Part shown: positions 44,176 through 53,643 of the stretch, piece by piece
How the letters are laid out: each line of letters opens with the position of its first letter
Position numbering within the stretch: position 1 is the stretch's first letter
DNA from: Actinokineospora diospyrosa
GTDB taxonomy: Bacteria; Actinomycetota; Actinomycetes; Mycobacteriales; Pseudonocardiaceae
Reading direction: 5' to 3'
NCBI RefSeq assembly: GCF_024171925.1
Contig: NZ_JAMTCO010000011.1
Span: 222,671 to 286,670 of the forward strand
Length of the DNA: 64,000 nt
The notes under the pieces: generated by a model
What the model was told of the DNA's origin: nothing
The model's database searches: none
Seen by the model: only the letters and a program-made list of their open reading frames with translations
Made by a program: the position numbers and the translations under genes

Positions 44176-44817
44176 TCAACGCGGGCCGAGCGGCCTGGCC
44201 GGTACCCCGACCCAGGTCTCGCCGTCCGGCACGTCGGACAACACGACGGCGCCCATGCCGAGCACGGCCCGGGCACCGATGCGGACCCCCTGGCGGACCA
44301 GCGAACCGGCCCCCAGGTAGGCCGACTCGGCGACGGTCACCGCGCCCGCGAGCGTGGCCCGCCCGGCGCAGGTGACGAAGTCGGCGACCGAGTCGTCGTG
44401 GGTGAACAGCACCTGCGGCATGGCCAGCACGTGCGCGCCGACCCGTTGCGGCGCGGTGATCACGGTCCCCGCCAGCAGCACGGTCCCGGCGCCGAGTTCG
44501 ACGCCTGGGGCGACCGAGGCGCTCGGGTGGACCAGGGTGGCGTAGCGCTGCGCGGGCAGGTCCAGCCTGCGCACGACGTTCGCGCGGCCGTCGGGCCTAC
44601 CCGGCGACGCGACGCAGACCAGCACCAGCGCGTCGGTGTGCTCGTGGACCAGGTCGGTCGGCCCGAGCACCGGCACACCGTCCACATCGGAGCCGTGCCG
44701 ATCCGGGTCGTCGTCGAGCATGCCGATGGTCTTGAACTCGTCGGGCAGCGCGCGTGCGGCGGCCAGGACCTCCCTGGCCAACCCACCGGCGCCGACGAGC
44801 AGCAACGGCTGGGTCAT
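44176..44817 (-). CDS. NeuD/PglD-type sugar O- or N-acyltransferase
   Basis: A 213-residue enzyme. The N-terminal half is a PglD-like Rossmann domain (LLLVGAGGLAREVLAAARAL and IGMLDDDP). The C-terminal half is a left-handed beta-helix with hexapeptide repeats from HPSASVAPGVELGAGTVLLA to IGARAVLGMGAVVLSDV. A His in FTHDDSVADF is a candidate catalytic base. ATG 44817 overlaps the stop of the asparagine synthase gene. Confidence 0.87.
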   Translation of the reverse strand: MTQPLLLVGAGGLAREVLAAARALPDEFKTIGMLDDDPDRHGSDVDGVPVLGPTDLVHEHTDALVLVCVASPGRPDGRANVVRRLDLPAQRYATLVHPSASVAPGVELGAGTVLLAGTVITAPQRVGAHVLAMPQVLFTHDDSVADFVTCAGRATLAGAVTVAESAYLGAGSLVRQGVRIGARAVLGMGAVVLSDVPDGETWVGVPARPLGPR

Positions 44818-46667
44818 GCGCCCACCCGCAGCGACTTCTCGAACTCGCGGTGCCAGACCTCCAGCGACAACAGCGTCCACAGCCGGGGCTGCTCGTTGCG
44901 GGTACCGGCGTGGTGCTCGGCGAGCAGCTTGCGCACCGCGGCCGGGTCGAGCACCTGGGCGACGAAGGAGGACGGACCGGTCAGCAGGTCGTTGGCCATG
45001 TCGCGCAGGCCGTCGCGGAACCAGGCGTCCAGCGGCACCTTGAAGCCGGACTTGGCGCGGTCGACGACGTCGTTGGGGATGTGCGCCCTGGCCACCTCCT
45101 TGACGACCCACTTGGTCACGCCGTTGCGGACCTTGACCGAGCTGGGCAGCGAGAAGGCCAGCTCGACCAGCCGGTGGTCCAGGAACGGCGGCCGCAGCTC
45201 CAGCGAGGCGGCCATGGACATCCGGTCGCCGCGCTCGAGCAGGTTGTCGGCGAGCCAGGCGTGCGAGTCGGCGTAGAGCATCCGGCTGAGCGCGTCGCCG
45301 CGGCCCCGCTGGTACGGGGCGATGGCACTGCGCACCGCGGGACCGCCGAGCAGGCCGTCGCGCTCGCGCTCGGTGAACGGGGCGAACCAGCCGCGCATGC
45401 GCTCGGCGGAGCTGCCCTCGCCCATCGCCCGCACGGCGACGCCGAGCCGCGAGCGGGACGCGGGCAGCGCCCGCTCCAGCCGGGGCAGGATCCGACCGCG
45501 CAGCGGGGCCGGGATCAGCCCGGCCCAGCGGGTGGCCTGGGCGAAGCGGTACTTGGGGTAGCCGCCGAAGAGCTCGTCGCTGCCCTCGCCGGACAGCACG
45601 ACCTTCACCTGCTGGCGGGCCAGCTCGGCCAGCTTGAACACCGCGACGTCGGCGGGTTCGGACAGCGGCGCGTCGCGGTGCCAGCTGAGCTTGTGCCAGT
45701 TCGCCTTGAAGTCCTCGGCGGTGACGATCACCTCGTGGTGCTCGCTGCCGACGATGTCGGCCACCTTGCGCGCCCAGTTCAGCTCGTCGACCCGGGGGTC
45801 GCCGAAGCCCGCGGAGAAGGTGTGCAGGCCCTCGCCCTGCTTGGCCTTGGCGGTCAGCGCCGAGATCAGGCTGGAGTCGATGCCGCCGGACAGGTAAGCG
45901 CCCACCGGCACGTCGGCCACCAGCGCGTCGGCGATCGAGGCGTCGAGCGCGTCGGCCACCAGCCGCACGGCCTCCTCGGGGGAGACGTCGCGGTGCGCGG
46001 CGTCGGCCGGGATCTGCCAGTACGCGCGCAGCCGGACCTGCCCGTCGCGGCCCAGGGTCAGCCGGTGGCCCTGCGGGACCTTCCGGACGCCCTCGACCAG
46101 GGTGTACGGGGCGGGTACCGAGCGGTGCGCCAGGTAGTCGTGCAGGCTCGCCACGTCCACCCGGCGCTCGCCGATCGCGGGCAGCAGCGCCTTGATCTCC
46201 GAGGCGAACGCGAAGATCTCGTTGTCGACGTAGTAGTACAGCGGCAGGATGCCCAACCGGTCGCGCACCAGGTGCAGCTCACCGGTCTCGCCGTCGTGCA
46301 GCGCGTAGGCGAACTGCCCGCGCAGCTGCGTGACGCTCTCGACGCCGTGCTTGTCGTAGAGCGCCAGCAGGGTCTCGGTGTCGCCGCTGGTGCGGAACGG
46401 GTAGTCCAGCCGGTCGCGCAGCTGGCGGTAGTTGAGGATCTCGCCGTTGAAGGCGATCACCTTGCGCCCGTCCGGGGTGGCCATCGGCTGGACCGAGGCG
46501 CCCAGGTCGATGATGGAAAGCCGGGTGTGCGCGAAGCCGGTGGACCCCTCGATCCAGGTCCCCGCGTCGTCCGGGCCGCGGTGGTGCAGTCGTCTGGCCA
46601 TCTCGACCAGCACGGCCGGATCCACCGGCGCCCCGTCCAGCCTGCGCACTCCGGCGATTCCGCACAT
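44814..46667 (-). CDS. Asparagine synthase (glutamine-hydrolysing), AsnB/WbpS-like
   Basis: A 617-residue two-domain amidotransferase. The N-terminal Ntn glutaminase begins MCGIAGV with nucleophile Cys2, then HHRGPDDAG and STGFAHTRLSIIDLG. The synthetase domain has the PP-loop SGGIDSSLISAL and KVVLSGEGSDELFGGYPKYR. In polysaccharide clusters such enzymes often amidate uronic-acid residues or supply amino-acid decorations rather than free asparagine. The ATG 46667 choice leaves Cys2 as the nucleophile, as catalysis requires. It lies 2 bp from the GT fusion gene. Confidence 0.92.
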   Translation of the reverse strand: MCGIAGVRRLDGAPVDPAVLVEMARRLHHRGPDDAGTWIEGSTGFAHTRLSIIDLGASVQPMATPDGRKVIAFNGEILNYRQLRDRLDYPFRTSGDTETLLALYDKHGVESVTQLRGQFAYALHDGETGELHLVRDRLGILPLYYYVDNEIFAFASEIKALLPAIGERRVDVASLHDYLAHRSVPAPYTLVEGVRKVPQGHRLTLGRDGQVRLRAYWQIPADAAHRDVSPEEAVRLVADALDASIADALVADVPVGAYLSGGIDSSLISALTAKAKQGEGLHTFSAGFGDPRVDELNWARKVADIVGSEHHEVIVTAEDFKANWHKLSWHRDAPLSEPADVAVFKLAELARQQVKVVLSGEGSDELFGGYPKYRFAQATRWAGLIPAPLRGRILPRLERALPASRSRLGVAVRAMGEGSSAERMRGWFAPFTERERDGLLGGPAVRSAIAPYQRGRGDALSRMLYADSHAWLADNLLERGDRMSMAASLELRPPFLDHRLVELAFSLPSSVKVRNGVTKWVVKEVARAHIPNDVVDRAKSGFKVPLDAWFRDGLRDMANDLLTGPSSFVAQVLDPAAVRKLLAEHHAGTRNEQPRLWTLLSLEVWHREFEKSLRVGA

Positions 46668-46669
46668 CG

Positions 46670-48745
46670 CTATCGCTGCCCTTCGGCGAGGTCGACCAGC
46701 TGGCGGGCCCGCGAATCCCACGAAGCGGGCAGCACAGCTTCCCTTCGGCCCTCCACTGTGGACAGGCCGCCGTCATCGAGAGTCTGCCTGATGGCCGCGA
46801 CGAACGCGTCGTGGCCCCGGGCGATCCTGATCAGCTCCGGGTACTGGTGCACCTCGGGGAAGTCGGTGCTGACCACGGCGAGGCCCAGCGCCAGGTACTC
46901 CTTCATCTTGATCGGGTTCGCGTGCTTGATCCAGTCGTTGTCCAGCCACGGCATCAGCGCCACGTCGAAGCCGGTGCCGTAAGCCGGGATCTCGGCGTAC
47001 GGGCGGAAGTCGAGCCAGTGCACGTTCGGGTACTTCGCGAACCGCTCCATCGACAGCGTCGCGTCGCCGATCAGCACCAGCGACGCCTCGGGGAACTCCT
47101 GGGCGACCCGCTCGAGCAGGTCGAAGTCCACGAGGTAGTCGTCGAGGCTGCCGAAGAAACCGATCCGCGGGCCCGGGATGCCTGCCAGGTCGGCGGGCAG
47201 CTGCGCGCGGCGGCGGAAGTGCTGCAGGTCGACGCCGTGGTCGAGGAAGTGCGCCCGCTGCTGGGTGAGCGCGGACTCCTCCTCCTGCAGCTGGCGGCTG
47301 ACGTAGAGGACGTGGTCGCTGCCGCTGAGCAGCTTGTCCTCCAGCGCGGCGATGGTGGTCTGGTCGGCCTCGGGGAACGCCGAGTGCCGGTCGGACCGGT
47401 TGAAGACGAGCTTGCGGTGCGGCATGCCCTGCACGACGTCCCACGCGGTGGGGATGGTCGCGACGACGATCGGGTTGGGCATCCGCAGCACCGCGCACAC
47501 GGCCCGCACCTGGGCGCGGACCAGCTTGGCGCCCAGCGCGCGCACCCGCTCGCTGCCGTAGAAGGGCAGCGGCAGCGGGGTCATCACGTAGTAGCCGGGC
47601 ACGTCCGGCAGCGGGCGGCGCACCAGCTTGGCGACGCTGCCCGCCTTGCGCAGGATGCGGCGCAGGAACTGGGTGCTCTTGCCCGGGGTCGGCATCCGCA
47701 GGCCGATGCTGTTGACCAGCAGGACCTTGCGGTGCTCGGCGACCCGGCGCATCAGCTGGAAGTCCGAGTGGGCCTGGTTGTGGTACCACCAGTCCTGGGC
47801 GGAGAAGCAGACGTACGGCGGGGCGTCTTTGGGTGGTGCGGCGGGGGTGGACAGCGGCGCGGGCCAGGTGCGCTGGGTCAGCAGGGCCTTGACCGCGGCC
47901 TTGTGCGTCGCCGAGCCGCGCGCGGCCCGGGGCAGGCTGTTGACCATGGTCGCGGCCCACATGCCCGCGGCGGCGACCTTGCCGTGCCGCTCGCGGTGCA
48001 GGCGGACCTTGTTCGTCGCCACCAGCGACCACAGCCGCGGCGAGGTGCCGGACTCCCCGCCCAGGTGCACGGCCTGCGCGGCGGGCTCGTAGTAGGTCTT
48101 GAAGCCCTGGGCGCCCGCCCGGAGCATGAACTCGGTCTCCTCCGAGTAGAGCAGGTAGCGCTCCTCGATGGGCCCGACCGACTCGATGCACTCGCGGGTG
48201 ACCAGCCAGGCCGCGCCGGTCGCCCAGTCGACGACGCCCGCGCGCTCGTAAGCGGCGGGCGTGGTGACGGTCTCGCCGAGCGGGCCGAACCGACCGGCCC
48301 GGCGGCCGCCGAGCACGGCCTCGCCCAGGGTCCGCAGGACGGTCGGGGTGCGGCGCAGCGAGTGCTGGATGCTGCCGTCGGGCTCGGTCAGCTTCGGCGC
48401 GACCACGCCGATGCCCGGCTTGACGGCCGCGCGCAGCTTCGCGACCGCGCCGGGGGCCAACCGGATGTCGGCGTTGAGGACCAGCACGTCGCAGCCGTCG
48501 GCGTGCGCGAAGCCGGTGTTGACGCCCGCGGCGAAGCCGTCGTTGCCGGTCCGGTGCACCACCTTGACCTCGGAGTCGGTCAGCGCCACCACGTCGGCGG
48601 TGCCGTCGTGGGAGGCGTTGTCGACCACGACGACCCGCGACTCGCCCGCGCCCTCGAGGGCGGCGGGCAGGGCGCGCAGGCAGTCCGCGATGACCTCGGC
48701 GCTGTTGTAAGTCACGATCACCACGGCGATCGGACGGGTGCTCAT
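46670..48745 (-). CDS. Fused GT2-GT4 glycosyltransferase
   Basis: A 691-residue protein with two catalytic modules. Residues 1-290 are GT2: PIAVVIVTYNSAEVIADCLRA, VVVVDNASHDGT, DVLVLNADIRL and TGAAWLVTRECIESVG, of the rhamnosyltransferase-like subgroup. Residues 325-691 are GT4/GT1-like, with PYVCFSAQDWWYHNQAHSD, IGFFGSLDDYLVDFDLL and the donor site IKMKEYLALGLAVVST. ATG 48745 overlaps the next upstream stop. One protein may add two successive sugars. The donor sugars are not readable. Confidence 0.85.
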   Translation of the reverse strand: MSTRPIAVVIVTYNSAEVIADCLRALPAALEGAGESRVVVVDNASHDGTADVVALTDSEVKVVHRTGNDGFAAGVNTGFAHADGCDVLVLNADIRLAPGAVAKLRAAVKPGIGVVAPKLTEPDGSIQHSLRRTPTVLRTLGEAVLGGRRAGRFGPLGETVTTPAAYERAGVVDWATGAAWLVTRECIESVGPIEERYLLYSEETEFMLRAGAQGFKTYYEPAAQAVHLGGESGTSPRLWSLVATNKVRLHRERHGKVAAAGMWAATMVNSLPRAARGSATHKAAVKALLTQRTWPAPLSTPAAPPKDAPPYVCFSAQDWWYHNQAHSDFQLMRRVAEHRKVLLVNSIGLRMPTPGKSTQFLRRILRKAGSVAKLVRRPLPDVPGYYVMTPLPLPFYGSERVRALGAKLVRAQVRAVCAVLRMPNPIVVATIPTAWDVVQGMPHRKLVFNRSDRHSAFPEADQTTIAALEDKLLSGSDHVLYVSRQLQEEESALTQQRAHFLDHGVDLQHFRRRAQLPADLAGIPGPRIGFFGSLDDYLVDFDLLERVAQEFPEASLVLIGDATLSMERFAKYPNVHWLDFRPYAEIPAYGTGFDVALMPWLDNDWIKHANPIKMKEYLALGLAVVSTDFPEVHQYPELIRIARGHDAFVAAIRQTLDDGGLSTVEGRREAVLPASWDSRARQLVDLAEGQR

Positions 48746-49869
48746 GACGCCACCAGCCCCAGGGCGTCGGCGAGGGCGCCGACGATGTGCTTCTGGTCGG
48801 CGTCGGTGATCTCGTGGTGCAGCGGCAGGATCAGCGACCGGGTCGCCAGCTCCTCGGTGCCGGGCAGCGGCGCGTGCGGGTGCCCGGCGTAGGCGGGCTC
48901 CATGTGCGCGGCCATGATGCCGCGGCGCGCGGAGACCCCGGCCTCGGCGAGCTTGCCCAGGACCTGCAGCAGGTCGGGGGCGCCGTCGGGCAGCGCGACC
49001 CAGAACGACTGGTAGTTCGTCGTGGCGTTCGCCGGGTCGGTGACCGCGCGCAGGCCGAGCGGGGTGAGCAGCTCGTGGTAGCGGGCCGCGAGCGCCCGGC
49101 GCTGGTCGACGATGCCGTCCAGCCGCTTGAGCTGCACCAGGCCCATGGCGGCCTGGATGTCGGTCATCCGGTAGTTGAACGCGGTCTCCACGTAGGACTC
49201 GACGACCGCGCCGCCCGCGGCGTGCCGGTCGGCGGCCGACATGCTCATGCCGTGCTCGCGCAGCCTGCGCAGCCGGGTGGCCCACTCGGCGTCGTCGGTG
49301 GTGATCATGCCGCCCTCACCGGTGGTGAGCAGCTTGCGCGGGTGGAACGACCAGGCGGCCAGCAGCGCGCCGGTGCCGACCGGGGCGCCGTCCAAAGTGG
49401 ACCCGGCGGCGCACGCGGCGTCCTCGACGACCGGCACGTCACCGGCGATCGCGCGGACCCCCTTGACGTCGGCGGGCACCCCGCCCTGGTGCACGACCAT
49501 GATCGCCTTGGTCGACGGGGTGATGGCCGCGGCCACCGTCGCCGCCGTGAGGTTGCCGGTCAGCGGGTCGATGTCGGCGAACACCGGCGTCGCGCCGCAG
49601 TAGCGCACCGCGTTGGCGGTCGCGATGAACGACAGCGACGGCACGACGACCTCGTCACCGGGGCCGACACCGAGCAGGTGCAGGCACAGGTGCAGGCCGG
49701 TCGTGCAGTTGGACACCGCGATGCCGTGCGCGGCACCGACCCGCTCGGCGAACGCCTTCTCGAACGCGGCGACCCGCGGCCCCTGCGCCACCCAGCCGGA
49801 GCGCACGGTCTCCGCGACGGCGAGGGCCTCCTCCTCGCCGAGCAGCGGCTTCATCACCGGGATGGCCAT
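48742..49869 (-). CDS. DegT/DnrJ/EryC1-family sugar aminotransferase
   Basis: A 375-residue PLP aminotransferase, second of two in this operon. Motifs: GWVAQGPRVAAFEKAFAE, VSNCTTGLHLCLHLLGVG, VVPSLSFIATANAV, VVEDAACAAGS and the PLP-lysine in SFHPRKLLTTGEGG. The SFHPRK form is that of ArnB/PseC/VioA-like 4-aminotransferases. ATG 49869 overlaps the epimerase stop by one base. The upstream NAD-dependent epimerase may supply its keto-sugar substrate. Confidence 0.9.
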   Translation of the reverse strand: MAIPVMKPLLGEEEALAVAETVRSGWVAQGPRVAAFEKAFAERVGAAHGIAVSNCTTGLHLCLHLLGVGPGDEVVVPSLSFIATANAVRYCGATPVFADIDPLTGNLTAATVAAAITPSTKAIMVVHQGGVPADVKGVRAIAGDVPVVEDAACAAGSTLDGAPVGTGALLAAWSFHPRKLLTTGEGGMITTDDAEWATRLRRLREHGMSMSAADRHAAGGAVVESYVETAFNYRMTDIQAAMGLVQLKRLDGIVDQRRALAARYHELLTPLGLRAVTDPANATTNYQSFWVALPDGAPDLLQVLGKLAEAGVSARRGIMAAHMEPAYAGHPHAPLPGTEELATRSLILPLHHEITDADQKHIVGALADALGLVAS

Positions 49870-50891
49870 CAGGCGGAGCCCTTCACGGCAGTGTCGACAA
49901 CCGCAACCTTCGCTGTGCTGTCTTTCTCTGCGCGCCACCACTGCACGAGGCCCCGGAGCCCATCATCCAGCTTGATCTCCGGGCGCCAGCCGAGCTCGCG
50001 CTCGGCGGCGCTGATGTCGGCGAGGCGGCGGGTCACGCCGTTGACCTTGCGCTCCGGGCCGTGCTCGACGCCGAGCTCGGAGTCCATCGCGCCCAGCAGC
50101 GCCTCGGCCAGGCCGAGCAGGCTGGTCTCCGCCGAGCTCGCGATGTTGTACACCGTGTCGGTGACGTCCGCGCGGGCGGCCAGCAGGTTGGCCCTGGCGA
50201 TGTCGTGCACGTGCACGAAGTCCATCGTCTGCGCGCCGTCGCCGAAGATCAGCGGCGGCTTGCCCTCGACGATGCGCTCCATCCAGCGGATGAGGACCTC
50301 GGTGTAGAGGCCGTGCACGTCCATACGCGGACCGTATACGTTGAAGTAACGCAGCGCGACATAGTCCAGGCCCTGCATGGCCTTGAAGCTGCGCAGCATG
50401 CCCTCGTTGAACGCCTTCGCGGCGCCGTAGAAGGTGTCGTTGTTGTACGGGTGGTGCCGCTCGTCGGTCGGGAACGTCTCGGCGAGCCCGTACACCGACG
50501 CCGAGCTGGACGCGATGACCTTCTTGACGCCCTCGGCCGCGGCGGCCTCGATGATGGTGAAGGTGCCGTCGACCAGGCTCTCCAGCGCCAGCCGGGGCTC
50601 CTCGGCGCACTGGGTGATGCGGATGGCGGCCAGGTGGAACACCAGGTCGACGCCCTTGGTCAGCTCACCGACGACCTTGCGGTCGTTGATGTCGCCGTCG
50701 ACCACCTTGAGCCGGTCACCGGCCGCGGCGGCGGCGTCGGCCAGGTTCTCCCGGCGGCCGCGCACGAAGTTGTCCAGCACGGTCACCTCGGCGGCACCGG
50801 CGGCGATCAGCTGGTCGACCACCGACGATCCGATGGTGCCCGCTCCCCCGGTGACCAGGATGCGCTGGCCCTCGATCGGCTGCGCGCTCAT
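49869..50891 (-). CDS. NAD-dependent epimerase/dehydratase (extended SDR)
   Basis: A 340-residue extended short-chain dehydrogenase. The nucleotide-binding motif is ILVTGGAGTIGSSVVDQLI, followed by VVDGDINDRKVV and FHLAAIRITQCAEEP. The catalytic Ser and Tyr-Lys are in SSSASVYGL and FYGAAKAFNE, and the tail has LRYFNVYGPRMD. This matches UDP-glucose 4-epimerase/WbpP-like enzymes. ATG 50891 overlaps the upstream stop. Confidence 0.9.
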   Translation of the reverse strand: MSAQPIEGQRILVTGGAGTIGSSVVDQLIAAGAAEVTVLDNFVRGRRENLADAAAAAGDRLKVVDGDINDRKVVGELTKGVDLVFHLAAIRITQCAEEPRLALESLVDGTFTIIEAAAAEGVKKVIASSSASVYGLAETFPTDERHHPYNNDTFYGAAKAFNEGMLRSFKAMQGLDYVALRYFNVYGPRMDVHGLYTEVLIRWMERIVEGKPPLIFGDGAQTMDFVHVHDIARANLLAARADVTDTVYNIASSAETSLLGLAEALLGAMDSELGVEHGPERKVNGVTRRLADISAAERELGWRPEIKLDDGLRGLVQWWRAEKDSTAKVAVVDTAVKGSA

Positions 50892-51964
50892 GCGTTGACT
50901 CCCTCTGCGGTGCTGCTGGCGTTTTCGGTGGACCGGATGGGCAGGAAGACCCCGCCCTTGGCGAGGCTCGCGGACGCGGCCTCCAGGATGGACAGCACGC
51001 GCAGGCCGGAGCGGCCGTCGGTCAGCGGCGGGCGGCTGTCGTTGATCGAGTCGCGGAACTCGGCCATGACCGCGCGCAGCGCCTCCTTCTCCGGCAGCGC
51101 GGGGGCGACCATGGCGCCGGTGCGGTAGGACACCATCGTCTGCGCGCGGGCCTGGGCGCCGACCTCGGTGGCGTCCTTGCGGTCGACGCCGCGGTCGTAG
51201 ACCGACAGCCGCTGCGCCGGGTTCAGGTCGTCCCAGACCACGGTGCGGTTCGAGCCGCCGATGATCATCGTGCGGACCTTGGTCGGCGACAACCAGTTCA
51301 CGTGCACGTGGGCCATGGCCCCGCCGGTGAGCTCGATGGTCAGGTGCGCGACGCAGGCCCGGCCAGCGCCGATCGGGTCCGACCCGTGCGCGGCGACCGC
51401 GATCGGCTGCACGCCGTCGGGCAGGATCGACAGGAAGATCGACAGGTCGTGCGGGGCGAGGTCCCACAGCACGTCCACGTCCGGCTGCACCAGGCCCAGG
51501 TTGATGCGCACCGAGTCCAGGTACTGCACCGAGCCGATGCCGCCGCCGCGGACCAGGTCGCGCAGGTGCTCCACGACCGGGGTGTAGCAGTAGGTGTGGT
51601 CGAGCATGAGGGTCAACCCGCGCTTGTCGGCGGCCTCGACCAGCAGGCGGCCCTCGTCGTAGGTCGCCGCGAGCGGCTTCTCGACCAGCACGTGCTTGCC
51701 CGCCTCGAGCGCCTTCATCGCGACCGGCAGGTGCGTGCCAGCCGGGGTGGCGATCGCGACCGCGTCGACGGCCGGGTCGGCGAGGACCTCGTCGAGCGAG
51801 TCGGAGACCGCGACGGTGGAGTACTCGCCGAGGACCTTGCGCGCCCGGTCGGCGTCCAGGTCGCACAGGTACTGCAGCCGCAAGCCGGGGGTGGCCTGCG
51901 CGTTGCGCACCAGGTTCGGCCCCCAGTAACCCGCGCCGATGACGGCTAGCCCGATGGTTCCCAC
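50888..51964 (-). CDS. Gfo/Idh/MocA-family sugar-nucleotide oxidoreductase (WbpB-like)
   Basis: A 358-residue NAD-dependent oxidoreductase. The Rossmann domain opens IGLAVIGAGYWGPNLVRN. The family motif EKPLA follows at AGKHVLVEKPLAATYDEG, and the His-containing WDLAPHDLSIFL helix is at about 165-180. With a DegT aminotransferase and a WbpD-like acetyltransferase nearby it may form 3-keto then 3-acetamido sugar nucleotides. GTG 51964 has AAGGGGA 6 nt upstream. Confidence 0.88.
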   Translation of the reverse strand: MGTIGLAVIGAGYWGPNLVRNAQATPGLRLQYLCDLDADRARKVLGEYSTVAVSDSLDEVLADPAVDAVAIATPAGTHLPVAMKALEAGKHVLVEKPLAATYDEGRLLVEAADKRGLTLMLDHTYCYTPVVEHLRDLVRGGGIGSVQYLDSVRINLGLVQPDVDVLWDLAPHDLSIFLSILPDGVQPIAVAAHGSDPIGAGRACVAHLTIELTGGAMAHVHVNWLSPTKVRTMIIGGSNRTVVWDDLNPAQRLSVYDRGVDRKDATEVGAQARAQTMVSYRTGAMVAPALPEKEALRAVMAEFRDSINDSRPPLTDGRSGLRVLSILEAASASLAKGGVFLPIRSTENASSTAEGVNA

Positions 51965-52122
51965 GCTGAATCCCCTTAACAGTGCTGATGTCCTCAGTGC
52001 TGGGGTGGCCAGGATCCGATCAGCTCAGGCGCCGACCAGCTCCGTGCTGATCCCCCACCCGCACCGGCCCCTGCGCCGGTACGGGTGTTCGTCGACTATC
52101 GCTCCCCGGGTGCTGGGGTGTT

Positions 52123-53643
52123 TCAGTACGCGCCCTGGCCGGTGAAGACGGCACGGAACGTCTTCCACAGGATGACCGCGTCGAGCGCCAAGGACCAATC
52201 CTCGACGTAGCGCAGGTCCAGGCGCACGGCCTCTTCCCACGGGAGGTCGCTGCGGCCGCTGACCTGCCACAGGCCGGTCAGACCGGGCTTGACCAGGAGC
52301 CTGCGCCGCACGTCGGGGGCGTAGCGGGCGCTCTCCTCCGGCAGCGGCGGGCGGGGGCCGACCAGCGACATGGGGCCCGCGAGCACGTTGAACAGCTGCG
52401 GCAGCTCGTCGATGGAGTAGCGCCGCAGGATGGCGCCGACCTTGGTGACCCGGGGGTCCTTGCGCATCTTGAACAGCAGGCCGTGGCCCTCGTTCTGGTC
52501 GGCGAGCTTGGTGACCAGCTTGTGCGCGTTGACCACCATGGTGCGGAACTTGACGATGGTGAACTCGCGGCCGTCCTTGCCGACCCGGCGCTGCTTGTAG
52601 AACACCGGCCCGCGGGTGTCCACCGCGATCGCGATGGAGACGGCGATCATGACCGGGGCGAGCAGGGTCAGCAGGATCGCGGCGCCGACCTTGTCGAAGA
52701 CGTCCTTGACCACGCGGCGCACACCGGTGAAGGAGGGGGACGAGACGCGCAGCAGCGGCATGCCGAGCACCGCGTCGACGTGCAGGCGGGGGCCAGCGAC
52801 CTCCATCAGCACGGGGGCGACGACCATCTCGGCGCCGGAGCCCTCGAGCTTCCAGGCGAGCTGCTGCAGCCGCTTGGGGGTCCAGTAGGCGTCCGGGGTC
52901 ACCGCGACGATGCGGTAGCCGCCGCGGCGGGCGTGGGCGGCGAGGTCGCGCAGCTGGCCGACCACGGGCACGCCGTCGATCTCGGTGACGTCCTCGCCGA
53001 GGCCGTCGGTGGTGCACACCGCGGCGACCCGCCAGCCCAGGTGGGTGGCGCCGCGGGTGCGGGTGATGAGGTCGCGGATGGTCTCGACGTTGCCCGCTGC
53101 CATCACCGGCAGCAGGCAGCGGCCCTCGCGGCGGGCGCGGTGCAGGAACTGCCGCAGCACGTAGCGCATCGGGAAGACGAGCAGCGCGGTGGCCGGGACG
53201 ACGATGAACACCCACGGGCGGATCTGGGTGATGTCGAACAGCAGACCGCCGAGCGCCAGCACGACCGAGGCGGCCACGAAGGCGCGCCCCAGGCGGCGGA
53301 ACTCCTCGGCGCCCTGGCCCAGGATTGCGAGATTCCACACCCGGTTCACCATCAGGGACGCCACCAGGACGCCGAAGGTAACGACACCGGTCGGCGTGAT
53401 GAGCGGGCTGGCCGGATCGACCCGGTTGGCCACGAAGCCACCGACGACCAGCACCCCGAACAGCACGGAGAACAGGTCAGCCAGCAGCACTCCCGTGCGG
53501 TAGCGGGGCTCCCAGCCCGCCACCGGCGGGTAGGAGGGCTCACCCGCGGGCAGGTCGCGGCGCGGCTTGGTGCCGCGGCGCGCACCGGCTGGCGCGGGCC
53601 ACAGGGAAGCTCTCCGACGTGGAAGGCCGACTTGGTCACGCAT
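52123..53643 (-). CDS. Polyprenyl-phosphate sugar-1-phosphate transferase (WcaJ/CpsE-like)
   Basis: A 506-residue initiating transferase for exopolysaccharide. Four to five N-terminal helices and a CoA-binding-like Rossmann region come first. A further helix (AAILLTLLAPVMIAVSIAIA) then leads into the bacterial sugar transferase domain with GPVFYKQRRVGKDGREFTIVKFRTM, DELPQLFNVLAGPMSLVGPRPPLP and GLTGLWQVSGRSDLPWEE. It transfers a sugar-1-phosphate to undecaprenyl phosphate. ATG 53643 has GGGGGA 6 nt upstream. It heads the second reverse operon after a 158-bp gap. Confidence 0.93.
   Translation of the reverse strand: MRDQVGLPRRRASLWPAPAGARRGTKPRRDLPAGEPSYPPVAGWEPRYRTGVLLADLFSVLFGVLVVGGFVANRVDPASPLITPTGVVTFGVLVASLMVNRVWNLAILGQGAEEFRRLGRAFVAASVVLALGGLLFDITQIRPWVFIVVPATALLVFPMRYVLRQFLHRARREGRCLLPVMAAGNVETIRDLITRTRGATHLGWRVAAVCTTDGLGEDVTEIDGVPVVGQLRDLAAHARRGGYRIVAVTPDAYWTPKRLQQLAWKLEGSGAEMVVAPVLMEVAGPRLHVDAVLGMPLLRVSSPSFTGVRRVVKDVFDKVGAAILLTLLAPVMIAVSIAIAVDTRGPVFYKQRRVGKDGREFTIVKFRTMVVNAHKLVTKLADQNEGHGLLFKMRKDPRVTKVGAILRRYSIDELPQLFNVLAGPMSLVGPRPPLPEESARYAPDVRRRLLVKPGLTGLWQVSGRSDLPWEEAVRLDLRYVEDWSLALDAVILWKTFRAVFTGQGAY

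Noticed and set aside
19468..53643. Secondary-metabolite (antibiotic) cluster
   Set aside because: Aminotransferases and glycosyltransferases are present, but there is no polyketide, peptide or terpene synthase, while Wzx, Wzy, Wzz-like and initiating transferase genes point to exopolysaccharide.
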